Source of the DNA: Bacteroidales bacterium UBA1184
Lineage (GTDB): Bacteria; Bacteroidota; Bacteroidia; Bacteroidales; ML635J-15
DNA: 15,614 nt
NCBI GenBank assembly: GCA_002310235.1
Contig: DBYO01000030.1
Coordinates: 94,653-110,266, forward strand
Direction: 5' to 3'
The notes under the pieces are model-generated. The model saw only the letters and a program-made list of their open reading frames with translations, did not search any database and was not told the origin of the DNA. Below, one piece after another: positions 1 through 7,003 of the stretch (within the stretch, counting starts at the first letter, position 1; every line of letters starts with the position of its first letter). Made by a program: the position numbers and the translations under genes.

Positions 1-1010
1 ATGAAACGCTTCTGCAACCAGTTGAGTGATTCCCAGTCGGGCTGAGAACCATCGGGGAAGCGGAAGTCGCCGAACAAGCTCTGGAAGTAGAACTTGTCGT
101 AGTATGAAATGTTCCAGAATACCGACTGGAAGTTACGTGCGCCTGTCGGCTGGTTGATTGAATATACAATCTGCTCGAAGCAGTCGGTGATAACCTTGTC
201 GATTGTACGTTTCTTGAGCGAAAGGTCAACAACCTCGTCGGGACGCTTGTAGTAGTCCTGTCCGTATTCCAAACCAACGAAGTAGTTCATGTACATAAGG
301 AATTCGGGAGTTGCACAAGCACCGCTAAGCATACTCGATACGATGAATACCAAGTTGATGAATCCGCCGCAGAACGACTTAAGGTTAGTCGGCTTGGTTG
401 AATTGCCACCGATAATCTGTGTGCCGTGCAACAACCATGGGTACATGGTAATACTTGCGCAGTAGTTGGCTATGCTGGTCTCGTCGTTCTTGTAGATGAA
501 GTGCTTGTTGAGCAAGTTCAAGTACTTGTCGGCCAGTTCTTTGCCGTACAATTCCTTAATCTTGTCGCACAACATCTTGCGGTTCAGACGGATGAAATTG
601 TGCTTAGGAAGTTCTCCTATTAAGGTTGCGATGTTTTTCTTTTCAACGTTTGCATTAGCGTCGAACTTGCTTCCTGTAGCGGCGTTCTTTGCTTCGCAGT
701 AGTCGAGAAGGAAATCAAGCTTGCCCTTTACTTCGCGGTCTTCAAGGTGTTTCTGACGATATAGGATATACGATTTTGCCGCTGCGTAGTAGCGTTCCGC
801 CATAAGAGCAATCTCTACTTGGTTCTGAATCTCTTCTACACTAATGCCGTCGTAGATGTTAACGCGACTTAGGATGTTTGTAAGCATTTCCTGAGTTGCA
901 AAACTTCCTACCGACAAAAAAGCCTTTGATATGGCGGCTTTTATCTTTTCAACGGAGAATAATTCCCTTTTCCCGTTTCTCTTTACAATAAAATTTTCGT
1001 TATAAAGCAT
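1..1010 (-). CDS. nrdD: Anaerobic ribonucleoside-triphosphate reductase, N-terminal part (cut by window edge)
   Basis: Class III ribonucleotide reductase makes dNTPs from NTPs without oxygen, using a glycyl radical installed by NrdG (not in this window). The minus-strand frame opens at ATG 1010-1008 and stays open for 336 codons to the window edge; the C-terminal part with the glycyl-radical site is missing. Residues about 7-95 look like an ATP-cone (VKRNGKRELFSVEKIKAAI), the allosteric nucleotide-binding domain. From about residue 115 the catalytic barrel begins, with family-typical stretches IATLIGELPKHNFIRLNR, PTNLKSFCGGFINLVF, SSMLSGACATPEF and SINQPTGARNFQSVFWNISY. Cys184 is probably the redox partner of the thiyl-radical cysteine, by position relative to E. 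coli NrdD (inference). The leader before the ATG carries AAAAGG and AGGA, a weak ribosome site. No frameshift is seen. Confidence 0.95.
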   Translation of the reverse strand, partial: MLYNENFIVKRNGKRELFSVEKIKAAISKAFLSVGSFATQEMLTNILSRVNIYDGISVEEIQNQVEIALMAERYYAAAKSYILYRQKHLEDREVKGKLDFLLDYCEAKNAATGSKFDANANVEKKNIATLIGELPKHNFIRLNRKMLCDKIKELYGKELADKYLNLLNKHFIYKNDETSIANYCASITMYPWLLHGTQIIGGNSTKPTNLKSFCGGFINLVFIVSSMLSGACATPEFLMYMNYFVGLEYGQDYYKRPDEVVDLSLKKRTIDKVITDCFEQIVYSINQPTGARNFQSVFWNISYYDKFYFQSLFGDFRFPDGSQPDWESLNWLQKRF

Positions 1011-1590
1011 ATCCTATACCTTTTATATTTTTTTGTTTAAACACTAATAATTTGCCTTTTTCAAATTCAACACCTAATGAGTCTATTGAGACTTTCATTT
1101 CCTTTTTGGCATTGCAAAATTATTTCAAAGGATATATTCGAAAACGATTTTTACTGGGTTTATATTAACAAACTTTTGAACATGAATAAATGATTTACAA
1201 TCAATTGTTTGCATTTTTTTTTGTCCTCGTAACTTAAAAAATGCCCCAATTTTAATAACATCTCTGCTTTTGGTTTTATTCGTTGGTTATAATTTGTAAA
1301 ACTGTGTGTTTTTGCAAACATAATGCTTTAGTGGAGCTATAATTGCAGCCTGTTTTTATATATAATTATTCGAGTGCCTTGTCTGCCCCAAAAATCGAAA
1401 ACGTCAGATTTTTTTTGTCATGTATTATTTTGCAGAAGAACATTTCGATGTAAAGTGTTTTCGGGTAATATGTTCACATGTACAAAGTAAATGTTGTTGG
1501 TATTTATCTGATACATATGTTGTTATGGTTGATATATAATATTAATTAGGTATGTGCGGATTGGTGGTAGAGGCGTATTCTGGGAAAATA
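1011..1590. other. 580-base non-coding gap upstream of nrdD
   Basis: AT-rich stretch between the nrdD start and the tRNA-Pro terminator. I find no convincing open frame or riboswitch. It holds two minus-strand matches to TAnnTTTG (1115-1122 and 1315-1322) that could start nrdD transcripts with leaders of about 100 or 300 bases. At 1390-1413 there is a weak 7-bp AT-rich hairpin (AAAAATC/GATTTTT) followed by a T-run. Otherwise nothing is recognised. Confidence 0.6.
1115..1122 (-). promoter_or_regulatory. Candidate -7 box for nrdD
   Basis: The minus strand reads TAATTTTG, a full match to the Bacteroidetes -7 consensus TAnnTTTG. A -33 TTTG is not clearly present; the minus strand has GTTTTCG about 19 bases upstream. 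It would give nrdD a leader of roughly 100 bases. Confidence 0.4.
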
Positions 1591-1625
1591 AAAAAGGACA
1601 ATCGTTTTTTTTGATTGTCCTTTTT
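1591..1625. terminator. Hairpin terminator after tRNA-Pro
   Basis: Perfect 13-bp inverted repeat (AAAAAGGACAATC at 1591-1603, GATTGTCCTTTTT at 1613-1625) with a 9-base loop. On the minus strand the stem is followed by TTTTTATTTT, so it ends the tRNA-Pro transcript coming from the right. The T-rich arms could also work from the other direction. Confidence 0.85.
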
Positions 1626-1626
1626 G

Positions 1627-1700
1627 TCGGAGTGGCGCGACTCGAACGCGCGACCGCTTGCACCCCATGCAAGAATGCTAGCCAACTGCACCACACCCCG
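1627..1700 (-). tRNA. tRNA-Pro (anticodon GGG)
   Basis: A 74-base cloverleaf on the minus strand. The acceptor CGGGGTG pairs with CACTCCG (one G-T), and the D stem is GTGC/GCAT. The anticodon stem is CTTGC/GCAAG around loop ATGGGGT, so the anticodon is GGG. The T stem is GCGCG/CGCGC with loop TTCGAGT, and the discriminator base is A. CCA is not encoded: the next bases are CAA. It has its own promoter just upstream and a strong terminator just downstream, so it is a single-gene unit. Confidence 0.96.
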
Positions 1701-1716
1701 CCTTAAAATTGGACTG

Positions 1717-1747
1717 CAAAGATAGTCCTTTTTGATTGTCTGGCAAA
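1717..1747 (-). promoter_or_regulatory. Promoter of tRNA-Pro
   Basis: The minus strand reads TTTG (1747-1744), exactly 19 bases, then TATCTTTG (1724-1717). This is a full match to the Bacteroidetes -33/-7 pair TTTG-N19-TAnnTTTG. The mature tRNA begins 16 bases after the -7 box, which implies a leader of about 10 bases. Confidence 0.85.
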
Positions 1748-1765
1748 ACTTTTTTTGAAATGTTT

Positions 1766-2665
1766 TTAAATCATTTTCAATGAGCAGGTTCTGTCAGAAA
1801 TTTCGAGTCGATATTGTCCGCCTTCGACCAGCGGCTGGTTGTCGTCGATGTGTCCGACAGGAAGTCCGAAGCCGATAGGGTATGAATATTCCGCCGTATG
1901 TGCCTTTACAATCTCGTAAGCTGTTTTGCCGAACGGACTGGCGTTGTCCTTCATGTCGCTGAAGGTGCCTACGACAAGCCCGCGCAGTTTTGCTAGCTTG
2001 CCGCTCATCTTCAGATTGAGCATCATGCGGTCGAGGTGGTAGAGGTATTCGTTTAGGTCTTCGATGAAGAGAATCTTGTCGTCGCAGTCGATGGCATAGT
2101 CGGTGCCTTGCAGGCTGTATATTATTGACATGTTGCCACCGATAAGTTCGCCCTCGACGGTGCCTTTTCTGTTTAGTTCGTCAGGTGCGAAAGTGTACGA
2201 CACTTTTTTTCCAGCAAGAATCCTGAAGATGTTTTTTATGCATTCGGCCTCGCTGTTGTTGTGGATGGCTTTCGCCATCTGGCAGTGCAGACTTCTCACG
2301 CCATGTTTGTTTGCTAAAATGTGCAAGTTGGTTATATCGCTGAAGCCAAGTATCCATTTGGGATTTTTCTCAAACTTCGACATGTCAATTTTGTCGATAA
2401 TGTGATTTACACCATAACCGCCGCGCGAACAGAGTATAGCATCGATTTCTGGGTTGTCCAGTGCCTGTTGCAGGTCGGAGAGTCGTTCTTCGTCGGTGCT
2501 GGCCATCTGGTTGAACCTGCCAAGGCAGTGCTTCGATATTTCTACGTTGTAGCCATTTGCTTTCAGATATGCTTCGGCAGACATCACAAAGTCCGGGTTT
2601 ATGTATCCGGCAGGGCTAACTATCGCTATTTTACTTTCTTTAGATAAATACGGAGGTGTTTTCAT
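1766..2665 (-). CDS. S66 family L,D-carboxypeptidase (LdcA/MccF-like)
   Basis: A 299-residue protein with the layout of peptidase family S66. The family includes LdcA, which removes the terminal D-alanine from muropeptide tetrapeptides during cell-wall recycling, and MccF, which cleaves microcin C. Residues 12-20 (KIAIVSPAG) and 78-85 (LCSRGGYG) match the N-terminal domain. The expected catalytic triad is Ser109 in GFSDIT, Glu202 in LFIEDLNEYLYHLDRM and His272 in PVGHIDDNQPL. There is no signal peptide, consistent with a cytoplasmic recycling enzyme. The start is the ATG at 2665; no good Shine-Dalgarno site is seen. It stands alone between tRNA-Pro and a divergent gene, 222 bases away. Wall recycling is more likely than microcin immunity because no microcin genes are near, but the sequence cannot separate the two. 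Confidence 0.92.
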   Translation of the reverse strand: MKTPPYLSKESKIAIVSPAGYINPDFVMSAEAYLKANGYNVEISKHCLGRFNQMASTDEERLSDLQQALDNPEIDAILCSRGGYGVNHIIDKIDMSKFEKNPKWILGFSDITNLHILANKHGVRSLHCQMAKAIHNNSEAECIKNIFRILAGKKVSYTFAPDELNRKGTVEGELIGGNMSIIYSLQGTDYAIDCDDKILFIEDLNEYLYHLDRMMLNLKMSGKLAKLRGLVVGTFSDMKDNASPFGKTAYEIVKAHTAEYSYPIGFGLPVGHIDDNQPLVEGGQYRLEISDRTCSLKMI

Positions 2666-2827
2666 TACTTTATGAATTTCCGCAAAAATGCAAAAAATAT
2701 ATGGTTCGTTCTTGCCGCATTGTAATTGGTTGTTAACATTGACATGTAAATTTCTATTTGGCTTTCATTCTGCAAAAAATGTTGATATTTATTTTAGGTG
2801 TGTGTTATTTTGTATCGGAAAAAATGA

Positions 2828-2835
2828 TAATTTTG
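2828..2835 (+). promoter_or_regulatory. Candidate -7 box for the secreted coiled-coil gene
   Basis: TAATTTTG matches TAnnTTTG. The nearest TTTG (2809-2812) is only 15 bases upstream, so the -33 element is off-spacing. It would give a leader of about 45 bases. Confidence 0.35.
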
Positions 2836-2887
2836 CAACTTGTTTTTATGTATAATGAAAGTATTTATAAATTTAAATTAAAGGAAA

Positions 2888-3805
2888 ATGAGAAAGTTAT
2901 TTGTATTGTTAGCAGTGTTGTTGATGACAACAGTAATCAGAGCTCAAAGAGTTGAAGTTGAAGAGACAACGGCTACATTTGGAAAGGCAAGTTATCCAGC
3001 AATGACCACACAGGTAATGTTCACAGATGCAAAGTCGGTAATTAAGGAATTTACAACAATGCTAAAGTCCTACAATCCTGAGACTTTGGAGGTAAAGAAG
3101 AACCTTATAACTGTTGACAATGTGATAATTCCAGCAATTAGTGAAAATCCTATTGACATTTTTGCAAATATTACACAGTCAAAAGGTACTGATGTTGTGA
3201 ATATGGCTGTTGCTTTTTCGTTGGGTGCTAATGTTTATATAACTTCATCGCAGGCTCCATCGATGTTTCCTACAGCATCAAATATTATTAAGGTTTTTGC
3301 CAACGATTTGACTGCAAAGAATCGTGATGCTATCCTCAACAAGCTTGGCAAGGAATTAGACAAGGAAGAAAAGAAACTAGCATCGAATGAAAAGAAGGCA
3401 GCTGGCTATCAGAAGTCAATCGATGGTTACCAGAAGAACTTGGACAAGGCTGAGCAGAAGAAAAAGGAAGCCAATGATAATATTCAGAGTACCAATGCAA
3501 AGATTGAAGCATCTGAACAACTTATTAAGGATTATGCAAGAGATATAAATCCTGAAAACAGTGGCGATGTTATCGAGAAGGCATCAAAGGCAAGAGATAA
3601 GGAAACAAAGAAATTGGAATCTTACAGGAAGTCTTTGACAGGATACAATAAGACCATTGAGTCATCAAACAAGGATATTGAAAAGAATACCAAGGGTAAG
3701 ACCAAAGCAGAAAATAGCCTTTCTACTGTAAATAAGAGCATCGAAAAGCAGAGAGAAATCGTACGCGAAAAGAAGGATGCTTACAAGAAGGTTGAAAACA
3801 TGTAA
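2888..3805 (+). CDS. Secreted coiled-coil protein of unknown function
   Basis: I do not recognise a named family. The 305-residue product begins with a clear Sec signal peptide (MRKLFVLLAVLLMTTVIRAQ, cleavage likely after residue 18 or 20), with no lipobox, so it should be periplasmic or outer-membrane associated. Residues about 21-150 look like a mixed alpha/beta domain (alternating strands such as LEVKKNLITVDNVII and VVNMAVAFSLGANVYI). Residues about 150-305 are almost uninterrupted Lys/Glu/Asn-rich helix with no prolines except near 222, a strong coiled-coil candidate. There is loose internal repetition, such as GYQKSIDGYQKNLD and SYRKSLTGYNKTIE. The start is ATG 2888 with a weak AAGG ahead. 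purQ starts 12 bases after its stop, so the two may share a transcript, though no functional link is evident. A structural or scaffolding role in the envelope is only a guess. Confidence 0.85.
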   Translation: MRKLFVLLAVLLMTTVIRAQRVEVEETTATFGKASYPAMTTQVMFTDAKSVIKEFTTMLKSYNPETLEVKKNLITVDNVIIPAISENPIDIFANITQSKGTDVVNMAVAFSLGANVYITSSQAPSMFPTASNIIKVFANDLTAKNRDAILNKLGKELDKEEKKLASNEKKAAGYQKSIDGYQKNLDKAEQKKKEANDNIQSTNAKIEASEQLIKDYARDINPENSGDVIEKASKARDKETKKLESYRKSLTGYNKTIESSNKDIEKNTKGKTKAENSLSTVNKSIEKQREIVREKKDAYKKVENM

Positions 3806-3817
3806 AAATTGATAGAA

Positions 3818-4516
3818 ATGAAATTCGGAGTAGTAATTTTCCCAGGATCGAATTGTGACCACGACATGGTTTATGCACTTCGCGACATCCTTAAGCAAGA
3901 TGTTGTTGAATTGTGGCATAAGGATACAGATTTGCAAAACTGTGATGCTATAGCAATTCCTGGCGGTTTCTCGTATGGCGACTATTTGCGTTCGGGAGCA
4001 ATCGCAAAGTTCTCTCCAATAATGGAGAAAGTTGTCGAGTTCGCAGCCAAAGGCGGTTTCGTTTTTGGTGTTTGCAACGGTTTCCAAATATTGTGCGAAT
4101 CGGGACTTCTTCCTGGAACTTTGCTTCACAATACAAACCAAAAATTCATATGCAAGAATCAGTATATCAAGGCTGACAACAACGATTCGGCAATGACAAT
4201 GTACATTCCGAAGAATAAGCCTCTCAATATTCCTATTGCACACGGCGAAGGTCGCTACTATGCTCCTGAAGATGTACTGAAGCAGTTGCATCAGAACGGT
4301 CAGATTATATGGCGCTACTGCGACAAGGATGGTAACTTGTCGGAAGCAGATTGCCCTAATGGCTCGCTTATGAATATTGCTGGTGTTTGCAATGCAACAA
4401 AGAATGTATTCGGCATGATGCCTCACCCCGAAAGGGCTGTTGATAAGGAACTCGGTAATACCGATGGCTTGTATATCCTTAAGTCGATAATCAGCTACCT
4501 TGAGGAAAGAAAGTAG
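3818..4516 (+). CDS. purQ: Phosphoribosylformylglycinamidine synthase, glutaminase subunit
   Basis: PurQ releases ammonia from glutamine for PurL and PurS in the fourth step of purine synthesis (FGAR to FGAM). The 232-residue product has the triad glutamine amidotransferase pattern: nucleophile Cys86 in FVFGVCNGFQIL, and His203 and Glu205 in MMPHPER. It also shows the PurQ-specific start KFGVVIFPGSNCDHD and IPGGFSYGDYLRSGAIAKFSP. An upstream TTG at 3809 extends the frame by three residues, but ATG 3818 gives the standard PurQ N-terminus. The length matches stand-alone PurQ, which requires a separate small PurL and PurS; neither is in the window. It lies 12 bases after the coiled-coil gene and ends in a strong hairpin terminator. 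Confidence 0.96.
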   Translation: MKFGVVIFPGSNCDHDMVYALRDILKQDVVELWHKDTDLQNCDAIAIPGGFSYGDYLRSGAIAKFSPIMEKVVEFAAKGGFVFGVCNGFQILCESGLLPGTLLHNTNQKFICKNQYIKADNNDSAMTMYIPKNKPLNIPIAHGEGRYYAPEDVLKQLHQNGQIIWRYCDKDGNLSEADCPNGSLMNIAGVCNATKNVFGMMPHPERAVDKELGNTDGLYILKSIISYLEERK

Positions 4517-4542
4517 AATTGTACTAAGTAAAAATTTTTCAT

Positions 4543-4577
4543 AAAAAAGCAGTCTAAGTAATTTGGGCTGCTTTTTT
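4543..4577. terminator. Bidirectional terminator between purQ and the M23 gene
   Basis: AAAAAAGCAG (4543-4552) pairs with CTGCTTTTTT (4568-4577), and the stem extends inward by three G-T or C-G pairs. It is followed by TTTATTTT on the plus strand and by a T-run on the minus strand. It serves the two convergent genes; the M23 stop codon (4579-4577) lies at the edge of the stem. Confidence 0.85.
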
Positions 4578-6262
4578 TATTTTCTTATGAATTCATATTC
4601 GTAGGTGGTCTCGTTCTTCATGTTGTCACCGACGACGACTTTCAACTTGTACTTCTCGGCTTTTGTTAGGCGGTTGTCGAAGTAGTATCTAAGCGACGAT
4701 TTCTTGGGTTCATACTCGCCAAGTACCCACATGTCGTTTATATATATATTATAGGTGCTCACACCAGATATGTTGTCGGTAATCTTGAATTCGATATACT
4801 TTTTTCCTGTCATGTCGCCAGTAAGTACAAGTGGTTTTATATCCGGCGCTACGGTGTCAACCAGAATGAAGAATTTTCCAAAACGGTTTGTGTTTGCACT
4901 TAGCCAACCGTTTTCCTCTGTTGATGTGAGATAATTGGTTTTGCCTTTTATTTCGCGGCAGACGAAGGCTTTTGATTTGTATTGTGGAGGAACCAAACTG
5001 TCTGCAAGTGAAATTTTGAAACTTTTCTTTACCGCTTCGGTTTCGTCTCCAAGTGTGAAAATGGGCGAATACTTCTTGTTGCCAGTCTTGCTTAGTTTTA
5101 TTTCACGATCGTCGAAAAGTGTGGCGGAATCGATTTCTACACGACAGCCTTTGATTTCTAGATCGTTGTCAACGTTCCATTTAAGTTTCTTTGCATTCGA
5201 AAATTGAACATTGGTGGCTGTGTCTGTCATAATTGTGAATCGGACATTGCTTACGTTGCCGTTAAAATCGGTCAATTTAATTTGTATTTTAACCGAGTCG
5301 TTGCTGCCAATGTTTAGGTAGCCGTTGTTTTGCAGGTTGCTGTATATATCGAGATCGTTGTTGGGCTCTACGAAAAGTTTCTGCACATATTTGTTGGCGC
5401 TAACATAATAGTTGAAGTCGAAGCAGCTGTTTTTCGACGACTGCTTGTCGAAGTCAACTTTGTCAAATATAGATGTGTATATTGTTTTGCCATTGACTAT
5501 AAGGTCGGCACGTTCTGCCCCGTAACGGTTGTTTGACCCGTTCATGCGGTCGCAGTATTCGACTCCGATTCCGATTTTGCCTTTGGCGTATATTGGAGAC
5601 GATAGATTGTATTTGCCAGTCGTGCTTTTGGGAAGTTCGACCATCATTTTCTCGTTTTTGCCTTCAACCGATGCTTTTGCCGACTGCGGATAAACGACCA
5701 CCGACATTGCTTCGGGCGGAACATTGTCTGAAAGTTTTATGTATTTGCCTATGGTATTCAGTGAAATATCGTTGCTGGCATCCCTAATTTCGAAATGCAG
5801 GTGAGGTCCGCCCGATTGTCCAGTGTTTCCCGAGTAGGCGATGAGCTGACCTTTTTTTACGGGAATGTCGAGAGGCGAAAGTGTTATGTCGATGCGGAAG
5901 GATTTCTTTTCGTATTGTATATTTTTGGCGTAGGTTGCAATTTCTCCTGCGAATTCGGAAATATGTCCGTAAACCGACCTGTAGCCGTTTTCGTAATCGA
6001 TGTACAAAGCGTGACCGTATCCGTATGGCGAAATCAGAATCCTTGATATGTAACCATCGGCCAGAGCATAAAGAGGTTTGCCGTCGGTGTAGGTGCGAAT
6101 GTCTATTCCAGAATGAAAATGTGCGGATCGTGGTTCACTGAAGTTACCTGATAGTTGTATCGGAAATTTTACCGGCAATCCGAAGTCGCAGAATGCTTCC
6201 TGTTGTGCAAAAAGGTTACTGATAATTAGAACGGTAAGTATTGTGAGTTGTATTCTTTTCAT
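4577..6262 (-). CDS. Secreted M23 (lysostaphin/LytM-type) metallopeptidase with long C-terminal region
   Basis: M23 enzymes are zinc endopeptidases that cut peptide cross-links in peptidoglycan, or act as inactive activators of amidases. The 561-residue product has a signal peptide (MKRIQLTILTVLIISNLFAQ), then the M23 domain at about residues 35-165. Its zinc and catalytic residues appear intact: HFHSGID (His50, Asp54), VYGH (His100) and GGPHLHFE (His154, His156). Within the domain, an insert of about 35 residues separates VYGHISEF from the PVKKGQLIAYSGNTGQSGG segment. Residues about 170-561 are a large strand-rich region, probably Ig-like or sandwich domains, ending with a part resembling VDTVAPDIKPL and DNISGVSTYNIYIND. 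The open frame extends upstream to a TTG at 6289, but the signal peptide begins at ATG 6262, and a -7 box (6267-6274) lies inside that extension. Confidence 0.93.
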   Translation of the reverse strand: MKRIQLTILTVLIISNLFAQQEAFCDFGLPVKFPIQLSGNFSEPRSAHFHSGIDIRTYTDGKPLYALADGYISRILISPYGYGHALYIDYENGYRSVYGHISEFAGEIATYAKNIQYEKKSFRIDITLSPLDIPVKKGQLIAYSGNTGQSGGPHLHFEIRDASNDISLNTIGKYIKLSDNVPPEAMSVVVYPQSAKASVEGKNEKMMVELPKSTTGKYNLSSPIYAKGKIGIGVEYCDRMNGSNNRYGAERADLIVNGKTIYTSIFDKVDFDKQSSKNSCFDFNYYVSANKYVQKLFVEPNNDLDIYSNLQNNGYLNIGSNDSVKIQIKLTDFNGNVSNVRFTIMTDTATNVQFSNAKKLKWNVDNDLEIKGCRVEIDSATLFDDREIKLSKTGNKKYSPIFTLGDETEAVKKSFKISLADSLVPPQYKSKAFVCREIKGKTNYLTSTEENGWLSANTNRFGKFFILVDTVAPDIKPLVLTGDMTGKKYIEFKITDNISGVSTYNIYINDMWVLGEYEPKKSSLRYYFDNRLTKAEKYKLKVVVGDNMKNETTYEYEFIRK

Positions 6263-6266
6263 AACA

Positions 6267-6298
6267 CAAAAATAATGGACAATTTTCAAATTTTCAAC
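6267..6298 (-). promoter_or_regulatory. Candidate promoter of the M23 gene, implying a nearly leaderless mRNA
   Basis: The minus strand reads GTTG (6298-6295), 20 bases, then TATTTTTG (6274-6267), a full -7 match. Only four bases separate the box from the ATG at 6262, so transcription would begin at or very near the start codon. The -33 part lies inside the first copy of the duplicated 35-base sequence. Confidence 0.5.
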
Positions 6299-6320
6299 CT
6301 TTAGCTCAACGAAGTTAAAT
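6286..6320. repeat. 35-base direct repeat, copy 1
   Basis: Identical to 6339-6373, with a period of 53 bases. The core TTTAGCTCAACGAAGTTAAA can fold as a 7-bp stem (TTTAGCT/AGTTAAA, one G-T) with loop CAACGA. It lies in the intergenic region between divergent genes. Confidence 0.9.
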
Positions 6321-6338
6321 TATCAAATCATCGAATCA

Positions 6339-6373
6339 TCAAATTTTCAACCTTTAGCTCAACGAAGTTAAAT
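6339..6373. repeat. 35-base direct repeat, copy 2
   Basis: Exact second copy of 6286-6320. It is followed by a smaller tandem repeat, AAATCGTCAATC at 6370-6381 and 6384-6395 (14-base period), which overlaps its last bases. Confidence 0.9.
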
Positions 6374-6408
6374 CGTCAATCATAAATCGTCAATCTAAAA
6401 TAAAGTTG

Positions 6409-6416
6409 TATTTTTG
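6409..6416 (+). promoter_or_regulatory. Candidate -7 box for the gtrA-like/tex operon
   Basis: TATTTTTG is a full match to TAnnTTTG and ends 10 bases before ATG 6427. No TTTG or TTG is seen 19-21 bases upstream. If used, the leader would be only a few bases long. Confidence 0.45.
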
Positions 6417-6426
6417 TGCAAATTTT

Positions 6427-6999
6427 ATGTTAAGAAAGATTCGGGATATTATCCTCGCAGTGGTCGATTGGTTCTACAAGCCATTTCGTAAGTTCATTCC
6501 GCAGACCATATTCAGATATGGTTTTACCGGTGGTATGAATACGCTGCTTGATATTATCTTGTACTATATTCTTTATAATTACGCATTTGGCGCATCGAAT
6601 GTTGATTTGGGATTCGTTGTGATTTCACCGCATATTGCAGCTTTCATAACCGAATTCCCGATAACTTTCACAATCGGCTTTCTTTTGGCAAAATACATAA
6701 CCTTCACGGCTTCAACCTTGCAAGGCTACAGGCAATTGATTCGCTACGGACTGACAGTTTGCGGTTCAATTCTACTTAACTATCTGTTGCTTAAGCTGTT
6801 CAACGAGGTTGTCTTTGCCGATGCAGATTTCATCGGATTCTGGAATTGCTCGTTCTTTGGAATGACTAACAAGGAGATTGCTGCTATGTTGTCGAAGATA
6901 ATAACAATGGCAATTGTGATAGTTTACAGTTACTTTATGCAGATGTATTTTAGTTTTTCGCAAAGGCAGAGGGAAGAAGTTGAAAGAATAGAAGAATAA
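6427..6999 (+). CDS. GtrA-like membrane protein
   Basis: GtrA-family proteins are small inner-membrane proteins with about four helices, thought to flip or help transfer lipid-linked sugars in surface polysaccharide or teichoic acid modification. The 190-residue product carries the family signature near its start (FRYGFTGGMNTLLDIILYY, residues 29-47). Likely membrane segments lie at about 34-55, 64-92, 104-125 and 152-175, and the tail is charged. The frame extends upstream to TTG 6406, but ATG 6427 lies after a good -7 box and is preferred. The stop is four bases before the tex start, so the two are probably co-transcribed. No glycosyltransferase partner is adjacent, so its substrate is unknown. 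Confidence 0.85.
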   Translation: MLRKIRDIILAVVDWFYKPFRKFIPQTIFRYGFTGGMNTLLDIILYYILYNYAFGASNVDLGFVVISPHIAAFITEFPITFTIGFLLAKYITFTASTLQGYRQLIRYGLTVCGSILLNYLLLKLFNEVVFADADFIGFWNCSFFGMTNKEIAAMLSKIITMAIVIVYSYFMQMYFSFSQRQREEVERIEE

Positions 7000-7003
7000 G
7001 TTT

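Noticed and set aside
426..702. Two plus-strand open frames of 65 and 68 codons
   Set aside because: They lie antisense inside the well-conserved nrdD frame and show no recognisable protein features.
1011..1110. NrdR box or B12 riboswitch in the nrdD leader
   Set aside because: A partial ACACTAATA match exists but not the paired NrdR palindromes, and no B12-box is seen.
1390..1413. Hairpin with T-run as a terminator
   Set aside because: The 7-bp stem is almost all A/T and no plus-strand gene lies upstream for it to terminate.
2683..2700. Promoter for the L,D-carboxypeptidase gene
   Set aside because: Two near matches (CATTTTTG, and TATTTTTTG with one extra base) fail the TAnnTTTG pattern, and no -33 is seen.
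3665..4426. 253-codon minus-strand open frame
   Set aside because: It is antisense to purQ and the end of the coiled-coil gene; purQ has all catalytic motifs, so this is a shadow frame.
6286..6395. CRISPR-like array
   Set aside because: There are only two 35-base copies with one 18-base spacer, plus unrelated 12-mers, and no cas genes in the window.
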